DNA of 64,000 bases from Lysinibacillus_B sp042920265 (GCF_042920265.1 NZ_JBDQZI010000004.1:289147-353146); one strand, 5' to 3'. Positions 7,173-14,937 are shown, counted from the stretch's first letter. Numbers and translations: made by a program. Notes: a model not told the origin generated them from the letters alone.

Positions 7173-7436
7173 ATGAAAAAATTAGCTATGGCAGTTATTG
7201 CAGGCGCTGTATTACTTGGTGGCACAGTTGGCGCTCCAGCACAAACAGATGCTGCTACAAAAACTTATAAAAACTGCACTGAGTTAAACAAGGACTATAA
7301 AGGTGGAGTCGCAAAAGATGCAAATGTAAAAAATAAAGGTGGTAAAACAAAGCACGCCCCTTTCGTCTCAGCTGAGTTATATAAAGCAAATTCTTCAAAA
7401 GATCGGGATAAAGATGGCATTGCGTGTGAAAGATAA
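7173..7436 (+). CDS. Secreted excalibur calcium-binding domain protein
   Basis: An 87-aa protein. Residues 1-27 are a clear signal peptide (KKLAMAVIAGAVLLGG, then a hydrophobic core and APAQTDAA). The mature part is a single excalibur domain: NCTELNKDYKGGV at its start and DRDKDGIACE at its end, the calcium-binding DxDxDG-C motif. The two cysteines probably pair. Such domains occur on secreted nucleases and surface proteins; here there is no enzyme attached. AGGAGG precedes the ATG. It sits between two copies of the repressor gene's 3' end, so it looks like a lysogenic-conversion gene inserted next to the repressor. Confidence 0.85.
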   Translation: MKKLAMAVIAGAVLLGGTVGAPAQTDAATKTYKNCTELNKDYKGGVAKDANVKNKGGKTKHAPFVSAELYKANSSKDRDKDGIACER

Positions 7437-7456
7437 AAATTAGGCATGTTACTTAT

Positions 7457-7494
7457 CTATATGGTAACTGATTAAAAATGAACAAAAGAAATAG
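7457..7494 (+). repeat. Repressor 3'-end repeat, copy 2
   Basis: Near-copy of 7046-7083 (CTATATGG ... TGATTAAAAATGAAC ...), but out of any open frame here. It is followed at once by a good terminator, suggesting that it is the original end of a repressor gene. Confidence 0.6.
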
Positions 7495-7524
7495 GCATAT
7501 CATTCAGATGGCTGCCTATTTTTC
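7489..7524 (+). terminator. Terminator after the excalibur gene
   Basis: Stem AAATAGGC/GCCTATTT with a 20-base loop and a following TTTC, within and just after repeat copy 2. Confidence 0.5.
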
Positions 7525-7563
7525 AAAAAACTGCTTTATAAAATTTTTATTAAAGGTGATTAT

Positions 7564-9492
7564 ATGACAATCTTACAAATGTCCTTTGACTTAAAAACTA
7601 TCGATCATTTAGGAGTAAAATTATACAACACATTTCCTCCCGTAATTGCGGAATTAGTCTCAAATTCATATGATGCTGATGCGGAAAATGTAAAAATTTT
7701 CATTGATTATGAAAATAAATCTGCAAAAGTAGAAGATGATGGACATGGCATGACACTAGATGAAATTAACAATCAATTTTTAGTAATAGGTAGAAACAGA
7801 CGATTATCTGAAAATAGTAGCTTTTCCAGAAAGAAAAAGAGGAAAGTTACTGGAAAAAAAGGGCTCGGAAAACTTGCTGTTTTTGGGATTACTGAAGAAA
7901 TCGTTATTCACTCAGTTGCAAAAAATTTAAAGAATTCATTTTCTATGAATTATTCAGATATTAAAACAGTTGAAGATTCTACCTATTTTCCAAAAGAAAT
8001 ACATAAAAATATACCTGTAACTGATGAAATAGGAACTACTATCGAATTAAACAAAATTCGTCAAAAAACAATTACAGATATCCATACACTAGCGGAAGGA
8101 CTCTCTTCCAGATTCCAGATTTTTGATAGTGAATTTAATGTGGAAATTATTAATGTCAACACAGGAGAAAGTGAAACTGTGACAAATGAAACCTTTCATT
8201 CTAAAGTAGATTTTGAATTCTCATGGAACTTTCCAGAAGATTTTTCATCTGCGATTACGTCAAGTGAAAATTTGAAATGGTTAAACGAGAAGGAAGTCAC
8301 TGGAAAAATTTTAACAACCCCTACTCCTTTAAAAGAATCTCATAAAGGTATTATTATTTATGCACGAAAAAAATTAGTACAAGAAAAAACATTTTTTAAC
8401 GATCGCTCTAACGACTTTTTTAATACTTATGCAACTGGTTATTTTATAGCAGATTTCATTGATGATAGTAACAGTGAAGATATTATTTCGACTGACCGAA
8501 AATCAATTTTATGGGATTCTAATGACGAATTAAGAAAGTTAAAAATCGCATTAGATGAGGTAGTAAGAAATACTTCTACTTCTTGGAGAACGAAAAGAGA
8601 TAGTAAGCGAAAAGATGAAATAAAAAACTGCTTACCAAAAGACTTTTATGACGATATGACTAAAACAGATAAATCAATATTAAAAAATGTTGAAAGGCAA
8701 CTTTTGACCAAACTCTCATCTGCAAATGATACTTTTCAAGCAGCTAATTTACTTCAAGCATTTAAACACCAATTTAAGTTTGAGAGCTTTAAAGATTATG
8801 TAGAAGAGATGCACGAAACAGAAATCACCATTGAAAACATGGAGAAATTAAGCTCCGATTGGGAAAAAATAGAAATAAATGAAATGGCTAAATTAGCTTT
8901 AGGTAGAGTTAAAACTATTCAAAGCTTTGAAGAATTCATAAATGGAAATGCTTCAGAAACAAAAGTTATTCAACCATTTTTAGAAAAATTCCCTTGGATT
9001 TTAGAACCGCGTATGTCTGTTTTCGATAGAGAGGTAACATTTAAAAAAATTTTAAAAGAAAATTTTCCAGATGAAGAATTACAAGAATCAAACCGAAGAA
9101 TAGATTTCTTATGTTCAAATGTAAATGGTGATGTTGTAATTATTGAATTGAAAAGACCTAATATTAAGTTATCTTCTAAGGAAATCTCTCAAGCACGAAA
9201 ATATGAAAGATTTTTACTAGAAAAAAGACAAAACCAAATAAAATCCATTAAAACTTACTTAATTAGTGATAGATACGATATGGATGAAGAGGCTAAAGAT
9301 ATGTATGAATCTCATTTAGCTTCTGGAAAATTATTCATTAAAACCTATACCGAACTTATCGATCAAGCTAAACAATATCATAAACACTTTATTGAAATGC
9401 AAGAAGATATAAATTCTTTGAAATCTGAAATGACTGCTGCACAAACTCAGATTCAACAAACTTTATCAGAAGTTGCTTCAACAGACAAATAA
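7564..9492 (+). CDS. GHKL ATPase fused to a Shedu-like PD-(D/E)XK nuclease
   Basis: A 642-aa two-domain protein. Residues ~10-180 carry the Bergerat ATP-binding fold of MutL/Hsp90/MORC proteins: N-box AELVSNSYDADA (E30, N34), the DDGHG motif (58-62) and the glycine loop GKKGLGKLA (97-105). A middle region of ~270 residues is of uncertain fold. Residues ~465-600 are a DUF4263/Shedu-type nuclease: FLEKFPWILEP, then D514, E528-L-K530 and Q543 in SQARKYERFL, the usual D-E-K-Q catalytic set. The C-terminal tail is coiled coil. Start ATG has AAAGGTGAT upstream. It converges on a C5 cytosine methyltransferase gene. GHKL (MutL/MORC-like) ATPases are known partners in restriction-modification loci, and Shedu nucleases are anti-phage effectors. 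A combined defence role is inferred. Confidence 0.85.
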   Translation: MTILQMSFDLKTIDHLGVKLYNTFPPVIAELVSNSYDADAENVKIFIDYENKSAKVEDDGHGMTLDEINNQFLVIGRNRRLSENSSFSRKKKRKVTGKKGLGKLAVFGITEEIVIHSVAKNLKNSFSMNYSDIKTVEDSTYFPKEIHKNIPVTDEIGTTIELNKIRQKTITDIHTLAEGLSSRFQIFDSEFNVEIINVNTGESETVTNETFHSKVDFEFSWNFPEDFSSAITSSENLKWLNEKEVTGKILTTPTPLKESHKGIIIYARKKLVQEKTFFNDRSNDFFNTYATGYFIADFIDDSNSEDIISTDRKSILWDSNDELRKLKIALDEVVRNTSTSWRTKRDSKRKDEIKNCLPKDFYDDMTKTDKSILKNVERQLLTKLSSANDTFQAANLLQAFKHQFKFESFKDYVEEMHETEITIENMEKLSSDWEKIEINEMAKLALGRVKTIQSFEEFINGNASETKVIQPFLEKFPWILEPRMSVFDREVTFKKILKENFPDEELQESNRRIDFLCSNVNGDVVIIELKRPNIKLSSKEISQARKYERFLLEKRQNQIKSIKTYLISDRYDMDEEAKDMYESHLASGKLFIKTYTELIDQAKQYHKHFIEMQEDINSLKSEMTAAQTQIQQTLSEVASTDK

Positions 9493-9496
9493 TATA

Positions 9497-9534
9497 GAAA
9501 ACATTCAACGAAATTAATATCGTTGAATGTTTTC
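9497..9534. terminator. Bidirectional terminator between ATPase-nuclease and methyltransferase
   Basis: Perfect 15-bp stem (GAAAACATTCAACGA and its complement) with an eight-base loop. The stop codon of the methyltransferase gene lies in the loop, so one arm is coding. It ends both convergent genes. Confidence 0.75.
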
Positions 9535-10740
9535 TTTAATTATATGTGCTATCTCTTTTGCCATTAAAGGTGGTACTGCATTTCCAATTTGCTTAAACGC
9601 TGCTGATCTAGAATCTTCGAAGTAGAAGTCATCTGGAAACGACTGTATTCTAGCAGCTTCTCTTACTGTTAAAGATCTGTTTTGCTTTATATCAGGATGG
9701 ATATAATAGTGACCATCTTTGGAGATATGAGCTACAATCGTGTGAGAAAGTGTATCATATTTTACGTTTTTGTATCTGTCTAAAAATATCTCGTCGTTTT
9801 TGTGTGTTTTTAAATCTTGTGGAAGCTCATTATACTTTAATGCCTTATTTTCATTGTTCCAAGCTTCTACAACTAATCTATAAATAGTTAAGTCTTTGTC
9901 ATTATTTGGTCTTGCAATATGTTGAGTAAGGATATTCCAATTCCTTTGTCTGATTCCACTTATTGCTTCGTTGGTATCTATAACGTATTGATTCTCTCCA
10001 CTCAAAGACTCACCTGCATTAATTCTTGGCAAATCTTCAAATAGAGTTCTAATAGTTGGGGGAACTAATTCAAGATTAAATTCTGGATATTTAAACGGTA
10101 AATCTTTTTTCCAACCAATAATGATAACGCGTTCTCTAAATTGAGATACCCCAAAATCACTAGCGTTTAATATTCGGTAGCCTACCTTATAACCAGCATT
10201 ACTCATATTTCTTTTGATATTCTTAAACACTTTTCCTTCCTGAGCTGTCAAAATACCTCTCACATTCTCAAATACAAATATCTTCGGTTGATATTTCTTT
10301 AAAAATCGGACATAGTAGCGATAAAAATAGTTTCGAGGATCATCCTTCATTTTATTGGGGTCTCTAGCTTTACCAGCAGTTGAGTAAGCTTGACACGGTG
10401 GACCACCAACTACTAAGTCTATAGTTTCTTCACCAATTAATTCATCAATTTTTTTGAAAATCATTGGGATTGTTTTATTGCTTATTTCGGCCTCAATCAC
10501 TTTATCCAAAATTTCTTTTGGAATAAAACTATACAATTCTTTTCTTGTAATATTCTGTAATAGATAATCTTTGTATATATTTAATAGATTTTGATTTTTT
10601 AAATAATAATATGCTTCTCTTGTTCTGAGAGTATTGCATGCACTTTTATCCATTTCTACGTGGGCAAGGATTTCATAATTTTCTTGTCTAAAACCTTCAG
10701 ATAAACCTCCTGCACCTGCAAATAAATCAATTACTTTCAC
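9514..10740 (-). CDS. DNA (cytosine-5) methyltransferase
   Basis: A complete Dcm-type enzyme of 408 aa: motif I VIDLFAGAGGLSEGF at the N-terminus, motif IV GGPPCQAYSTAGK with the catalytic cysteine (C116), motif VI FENVRG (E158), motif VIII QFRER (residues 200-204), motif IX REAARIQSFPDDF and motif X QIGNAVPPLMA. About 130 residues between motifs VIII and IX form the target-recognition domain; the recognised sequence cannot be read from it. An insertion of ~50 helical residues lies between motifs II and IV. Start is GTG at 10740 behind AGGAGG (the GTG at 10749 overlaps that site). It is likely to modify host and element DNA so that the neighbouring nuclease spares it. Confidence 0.92.
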   Translation of the reverse strand: MKVIDLFAGAGGLSEGFRQENYEILAHVEMDKSACNTLRTREAYYYLKNQNLLNIYKDYLLQNITRKELYSFIPKEILDKVIEAEISNKTIPMIFKKIDELIGEETIDLVVGGPPCQAYSTAGKARDPNKMKDDPRNYFYRYYVRFLKKYQPKIFVFENVRGILTAQEGKVFKNIKRNMSNAGYKVGYRILNASDFGVSQFRERVIIIGWKKDLPFKYPEFNLELVPPTIRTLFEDLPRINAGESLSGENQYVIDTNEAISGIRQRNWNILTQHIARPNNDKDLTIYRLVVEAWNNENKALKYNELPQDLKTHKNDEIFLDRYKNVKYDTLSHTIVAHISKDGHYYIHPDIKQNRSLTVREAARIQSFPDDFYFEDSRSAAFKQIGNAVPPLMAKEIAHIIKENIQRY

Positions 10741-10852
10741 CTTGCTCACCTCCTAAAAAAATTATACCAGGTTTCGTAACATAAACAACTAATTATTTCA
10801 ATATCTTTAGGTTTATACTATTTTCTTCTTTTATTTTATATTCCTATCAACT

Positions 10853-10887
10853 ACAATATACCAAAGAACATTTGTTCTTATTTGGTA
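10853..10887. promoter_or_regulatory. LexA-box-like palindrome before the ImmA gene
   Basis: The inner core GAAC-ATTT-GTTC (10866-10877) fits the Bacillus LexA/DinR core GAAC-N4-GTTC. It is nested in an outer inverted repeat ATACCAA ... TTGGTAT. It lies about 30 bases before the ImmA-like start codon, where it could control expression on DNA damage. Confidence 0.4.
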
Positions 10888-10904
10888 TTAATGGAGTTGA
10901 TTGG

Positions 10905-11408
10905 ATGACACCTAGTTGGACTTACACAGAATCTTATGTAAAGGAGTTGTATGAAGCAATTGGTATTTTCAGCCCAGAACAGCTCGATTTTCAAACGATC
11001 GCCCATCGTTTAAGTGCTAACGTGTTTTACTGGCAAGAGACAAGTCAGGCACTGTTTTTTAATAATAGAGGGTATATCATGCTCGATGAGACCCTCTCCC
11101 CTCAACAACAATGGCAAGATTTCTGTCATGAACTTGCACATGTACTATTACATACTGGTAGCCAAAGTAGGTTACCACAATCATTTGTGGAGTATCAGGA
11201 ATATAAAGCAAATCACTTTATGTATCACGCTGCCATGCCAACGTTCATGCTGCGTGAATTGCCATTACAAGATGCAACAACAAATAATGTGCGCCTAGTA
11301 CAGCAACTATTTAATGTAGAACAGGATTTTGCTGAAAAAAGACTAACTACTTATTTAGAGCGCCAGCGCGATATGCTGAATTGGAATACCTATTTTTATA
11401 GCCGCTAA
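10905..11408 (+). CDS. ImmA/IrrE-family metallopeptidase
   Basis: A 167-aa protein with the zinc-protease motif HELAH at 75-79 and a downstream EYKANHFMYHAAMP segment (E99 as likely third ligand), the signature of the ImmA/IrrE family. In mobile elements such as ICEBs1, ImmA cleaves the element's XRE repressor to trigger induction. I chose the ATG at 10905 (GGAGTTGATTGG upstream) over the ATG 11 codons earlier. It precedes a second XRE regulator and the integrase. Its probable targets are the repressor at 6714, the regulator at 11454, or both, as they share a C-terminal tail. Confidence 0.85.
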   Translation: MTPSWTYTESYVKELYEAIGIFSPEQLDFQTIAHRLSANVFYWQETSQALFFNNRGYIMLDETLSPQQQWQDFCHELAHVLLHTGSQSRLPQSFVEYQEYKANHFMYHAAMPTFMLRELPLQDATTNNVRLVQQLFNVEQDFAEKRLTTYLERQRDMLNWNTYFYSR

Positions 11409-11453
11409 TTATATTGGGGGTAACACAACATATGCATTCAGGAGGCGATAAAA

Positions 11454-11843
11454 TTGAATCTACAAAAATTATTGGTTTCACTACGTGGTGAAGAGTCTAT
11501 CCCAACTGCTGCAAAACGAATGGGATTGTCCATTGAATACTATCGTAGTATCGAACGAGGCTACTGTAAAAGAAGAGGCAATATCATAAACCCTTCCCCC
11601 ACTACATTAAAGAAGATAGCAAAAGCCTATAAAGTGGATTATATGGTATTAGTTGAAGCAGCAGGGTATGAAAATGATATTAAATATAACCCTGAGCGAA
11701 CAGTCATACCTTTTAGAGAATATCCAGTTATTCAGAAGTGGTATGAGTCTTTACCAAGTGAAAATATTGACGATATCAAACGACTACATGCAATGTGGCA
11801 ACTATTGAAGGGCTGTGATATAGATGTACTTCGAACAGATTAA
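11454..11843 (+). CDS. XRE-family regulator next to the integrase
   Basis: Residues 1-65 form a divergent helix-turn-helix (IPTAAKRMGLSIEYYRSIERGY, then SPTTLKKIAKAYKVDYMVLVEAAGY). The C-terminal tail PVIQKWYESLPSENIDDIKRL parallels the repressor tail PELGVWYKELPRSSEEELRKL in element position and spacing. Start is TTG at 11454 with AGGAGG eight bases upstream. The gene overlaps the integrase start by 20 bases, so the two are probably co-expressed with the ImmA gene. Confidence 0.8.
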   Translation: MNLQKLLVSLRGEESIPTAAKRMGLSIEYYRSIERGYCKRRGNIINPSPTTLKKIAKAYKVDYMVLVEAAGYENDIKYNPERTVIPFREYPVIQKWYESLPSENIDDIKRLHAMWQLLKGCDIDVLRTD

Positions 11844-12984
11844 TAAAAATACATGGCGATGTATTGCTGATGGCCCTAGACATCCTGTCACTGGAAAGAG
11901 AAAACAAATTAGCAGACGTGGAAAAACAAAAACAGAAGCTAAAAAGCGTGTAGAGGAGGCTATTGAGAAAATAAAAGGTTCTGTTGATTATAGCGAAAAA
12001 ATCACCTATCAAGAATTCATGGAAGAATGGCTTAAGCTTTACCGGCTTAAAGGAAATAAAGAAACAACCGTCAAGCATCGGGAATACTGCCTTAGTTTAA
12101 TGGGTAATCATTTAGGAAAATTAAAAATTGCAGAACTAACCAGCAAGCAGCTTCAAGATACACTAAACATGCTATTTGATAAAGGCACAGCCTACTATAC
12201 ATTAAGAGGGATTAAAAACGCATTGGACATGCTTTTTAAATATGCTTTGGAAACGGGGCTTATAGAGAGCAATCCAACCACTCCCCTTTTTGTTCCAAAA
12301 GAAAAATCGAAACTAGTGGATGAAATTAAAGATGAAACAGCTAAACTTTACTTGGAACCGTGGGAGCTAAAGAAATTTTTAGAGCTTGCAGACGCACATC
12401 GCAATGTTTTGTATAGAACGATGATTTATGTCATTGCATTTACTGGCATGCGCCCTGGTGAAGCACTCGCATTAAAGCTTAAAGATGTAGATTTAAAGAA
12501 CAAAAAAATTCACATTACAAAGACTGTTTACGCCAAAGGTAGCTTACGTGGTGACTTTGAACTCACACCGCCAAAAACAAAAAACGCTATTCGTACAATC
12601 GATATTGATGATATCGTGATTGAAAAGATTCAGTACTTACTCGATTACAAAGAACAAAAAGATTGGATATCATCAGAATATCTATTTGGTGATGTAGATG
12701 GGATACCGCCAACCATAAAAATATTAAATCAACATATACGAAGACTCGGCCAAAAAACAGGTATCGAGAAACAATTCCGCACATACATTTTGCGTCATAC
12801 TCATATTAGTTTACTTGCAGAGGCTGGTGTGGATCTACAGTTCATTATGGGACGTGTCGGTCATAAAAACTCAAAAACAACTACACAAATTTATCTACAT
12901 GTAACTGAAGGAATGCGTGAAAATGCAGCACAAAAAATGCACACAAAATTCACCGAATTACTAAGCAAAAACAAAGAAAAATAA
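11824..12984 (+). CDS. int: Phage-type tyrosine integrase
   Basis: A 386-aa integrase: an AP2-like arm-binding N-terminus (WRCIADGPRHPVTGKRKQIS), a core-binding SAM-like domain (~60-165) and a catalytic domain. Catalytic residues visible are R210 (TGMRPGEAL), K252, R324-H325 (ILRHTHISLL), H347 (GRVGHKNSKTT) and nucleophile Y357 (QIYLHVTE). The box II His of HxxR is replaced by Y321, an unusual but tolerated position in some recombinases. The gene overlaps the XRE regulator. It lies at the right end of the element, so the attachment site should be within about 200 bases downstream. Confidence 0.92.
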   Translation: MYFEQINKNTWRCIADGPRHPVTGKRKQISRRGKTKTEAKKRVEEAIEKIKGSVDYSEKITYQEFMEEWLKLYRLKGNKETTVKHREYCLSLMGNHLGKLKIAELTSKQLQDTLNMLFDKGTAYYTLRGIKNALDMLFKYALETGLIESNPTTPLFVPKEKSKLVDEIKDETAKLYLEPWELKKFLELADAHRNVLYRTMIYVIAFTGMRPGEALALKLKDVDLKNKKIHITKTVYAKGSLRGDFELTPPKTKNAIRTIDIDDIVIEKIQYLLDYKEQKDWISSEYLFGDVDGIPPTIKILNQHIRRLGQKTGIEKQFRTYILRHTHISLLAEAGVDLQFIMGRVGHKNSKTTTQIYLHVTEGMRENAAQKMHTKFTELLSKNKEK

Positions 12985-13199
12985 TAGCAAGGGGAAATGT
13001 TGCCTTTTTGTTGCTTTTCGCATCCAAAGACGACATTTCTCCCCTTCTAATCGTTGATATATCAAGGCTTTTGTAAAATATGAGCGCTTATATTCTTCAT
13101 AAGCGTTCATACTTTCGCCTTCTTTCATATTTATTCGCAAATGCTATTATAACAGGCTTTTTCCTACTTGTACAAAGATTGGATTCTCATATTTATTCG
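12985..13199. other. Probable attachment-site region of the left element
   Basis: The 208 bases between the integrase and the truncated terminase carry no gene. They contain an inverted repeat (AAGGGGAAATGT ... ACATTTCTCCCCTT, 12990-13047), a short hairpin CGCTTAT/ATAAGCG (13085-13106) and a 13-bp direct repeat TCATATTTATTCG at 13125-13137 and 13187-13199. A stretch at 13159-13186 resembles 23784-23814 near the start of the core chromosome. An attachment site is expected here; the core cannot be fixed without the left boundary. Confidence 0.4.
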
Positions 13200-14047
13200 G
13201 ATAGTTTCAGATTTTTTGTGACCTTTTCGTTACCTTTTTGAAATTGCCGCACTGCAAAAACAGCTAAAAAAATGTATGCTGGGTTTTTTGTAAGTTTACC
13301 TATCAACACAAAAATAAATGGTTGGAACATACCACAGCTCGGACATGAGACACTCCATTGCTCTTTCGTGCTTTCTTCATACTCAGCTTCAATACGCGAC
13401 GCCCCTTTAATCGTTGGCTTTGAAACCGATATCTTCTTTCGATTCCAAAATGTCTTAGTACGCTTATGCGCTAAAGAAAGAGGGTCCCCCTCTGTTACAG
13501 CAGAAGATGGGAATCGATCTACTTCGTCAGCAAGCACAATCCGCACAGGTCGTGACGCTAAACTAGCTGGTGAATTGGCACCTACAAGCGTTAAATGACC
13601 GCCTGCAAACTTCTTTTGTAATAATGTATTATTTCCATCCTTTGCTTTTGGACTATTTACTTTTTTAGATAAAGAAGGGGTATCACGAATCATAGCAGCA
13701 ATTCGGTCTTTCGAATACGCCTCCGCCATTTCTAAAGTAGGCTGCATTAATAACATCGGTGCAGGATCATAATCAATATGATAGCCAATGATGTTGTTTA
13801 TAATTTCGGATTTACCTACTTGTGCTGATGACATCACAACGATTTCTTCATAATTTGGGTCATTAATACTGTCCATAATCTCGCGTTGATATGGCGCACG
13901 GTCTGTGTTCCACTTACCATGTTCCGCTGACGACTCTTTTGATAGTACCCTATTTTCATCTGCCCATTGCGAAACAGTTAACTTTGGTGGTGGAGCTATC
14001 ATACTAGCTAACTTTTTAAACATCTTTAATGTGTGTTTTTTTGCCAT
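13193..14047 (-). pseudogene. Truncated phage terminase large subunit
   Basis: Residues 1 to ~243 are a GpA-type large terminase: LTVSQWADENRVLS, adenine/Walker A region MSSAQVGKSE (73-81), Walker B IVLADEVDRFP and the CPSCGMFQPF zinc-like pair. The remaining 40 residues (IFVLIGKLTKNPAYIFLAVF ...) do not belong to terminase. The motor's C-terminal half and the nuclease domain are missing, since full proteins have about 550-650 aa. The break at about 13,315 marks where the left-hand element or a deletion cut off the second prophage. The ATG lies 31 bases inside the small-subunit gene end, with GAAGGGG upstream. Confidence 0.85.
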
Positions 14048-14597
14048 CCCCTTCTACCTCCTCTCCTTCAATTTCAATAACATCCTCTTCACCTAATTCC
14101 ACAAACATGCCAGGATCATATTCAGCTAATTCTTTAAGAGCCTCATGCACATCTCTTTCTAAAAGGGCCTCAATTAATTTCGGGTCACTTTTATTAATTA
14201 AAATAGATGCTGCTTTTGTTGGCAGAGAAAGAATCTTAGATCTAAATGCCATGACCATATGATTTAGTACTTTTTCAACATCTTCAGAACGATGCATTTC
14301 ATGTCTTAAATGAGCTAGATCGATTTCGGCTTTCTCGCGTTTCGCTTTTTCATGTAGCCATTTCTCATATTCATAGGACTCTGCCACATCGTTTGAATCT
14401 AACGCTTCACTGGATAGTTTTAAAAACGTAATGTACTTGCTGACAGTATCAATAAGATTAAATCGACCATGCCCCACTCGTGGGATGACGCCTTCTTCAA
14501 CTAATTGGCGAACTCGTCTTTCTGTTAAATTAAACATTCTTGCAATTGCTGTTGTATTGACTACAATCTCATCAACTTTCGCTTTTCCCGTTGACAT
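14016..14597 (-). CDS. Phage terminase small subunit (Nu1-like)
   Basis: A 193-aa protein with an N-terminal winged HTH (TTAIARMFNLTERRVRQLVEEGV), a helical middle rich in K and E (EKWLHEKAKREKAEIDLAHLRHEM) and an acidic C-terminus. This is the layout of Nu1/phage DNA-packaging small subunits that bind the packaging site. It overlaps the large-subunit gene by 32 bases, as usual. A GC-rich palindromic patch 70-120 bases upstream is a candidate packaging site. With its partner truncated it has no packaging function here. Confidence 0.85.
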   Translation of the reverse strand: MSTGKAKVDEIVVNTTAIARMFNLTERRVRQLVEEGVIPRVGHGRFNLIDTVSKYITFLKLSSEALDSNDVAESYEYEKWLHEKAKREKAEIDLAHLRHEMHRSEDVEKVLNHMVMAFRSKILSLPTKAASILINKSDPKLIEALLERDVHEALKELAEYDPGMFVELGEEDVIEIEGEEVEGDGKKTHIKDV

Positions 14598-14680
14598 GTT
14601 AAAACCTCCTTTGTTTTTGTTGATATAATTAACTTTTTTAATTCGGGTGGAAGGAACACTATTTTTCCGTTTATATCTAG

Positions 14681-14712
14681 ACCGTTTCCGGGGCTCGCGA
14701 GACCCGCAGGCT
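14681..14712. other. GC-rich palindromic patch, candidate cos site
   Basis: The patch contains CTCGCGAG flanked by GGGG and ACCC and followed by GCAGG. It stands out from the AT-rich surroundings and sits directly upstream of the small terminase gene, where cos sites lie in lambda-like phages. No cleavage evidence is visible. Confidence 0.35.
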
Positions 14713-14773
14713 TTTTATATTTCTCTAGGAGAACCTATATTTATTTTTACAGAATAATAACTGCAACAAAAAA

Positions 14774-14806
14774 GACGACACAGCATGAGCCGCATCGCCT
14801 GTCGAT
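14774..14806 (-). terminator. Terminator of the Sll1717-type ATPase gene
   Basis: Imperfect stem (CGACA/TGTCG, inner ATG/CAT) followed on the minus strand by TTTTTTGTTG. It separates the ATPase gene from the terminase genes. The rest of the 340-base gap holds only the candidate packaging patch. Confidence 0.5.
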
Positions 14807-14937
14807 ATGTTGTTTGATGAATATTACATACTACCATAATAGCAGGTTCATTTTGAAAAAGTGTGCCAACTTACTGCCACGTTTCTGCCATTTTCAATAT
14901 AGATTATTTTGATAAATTACAATACAGTTCAATGTAA

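Noticed and set aside
12985..13140. Short repeats after the integrase as a CRISPR-like array
   Set aside because: Only one 13-bp direct repeat pair is present, without regular spacing or conserved spacers.
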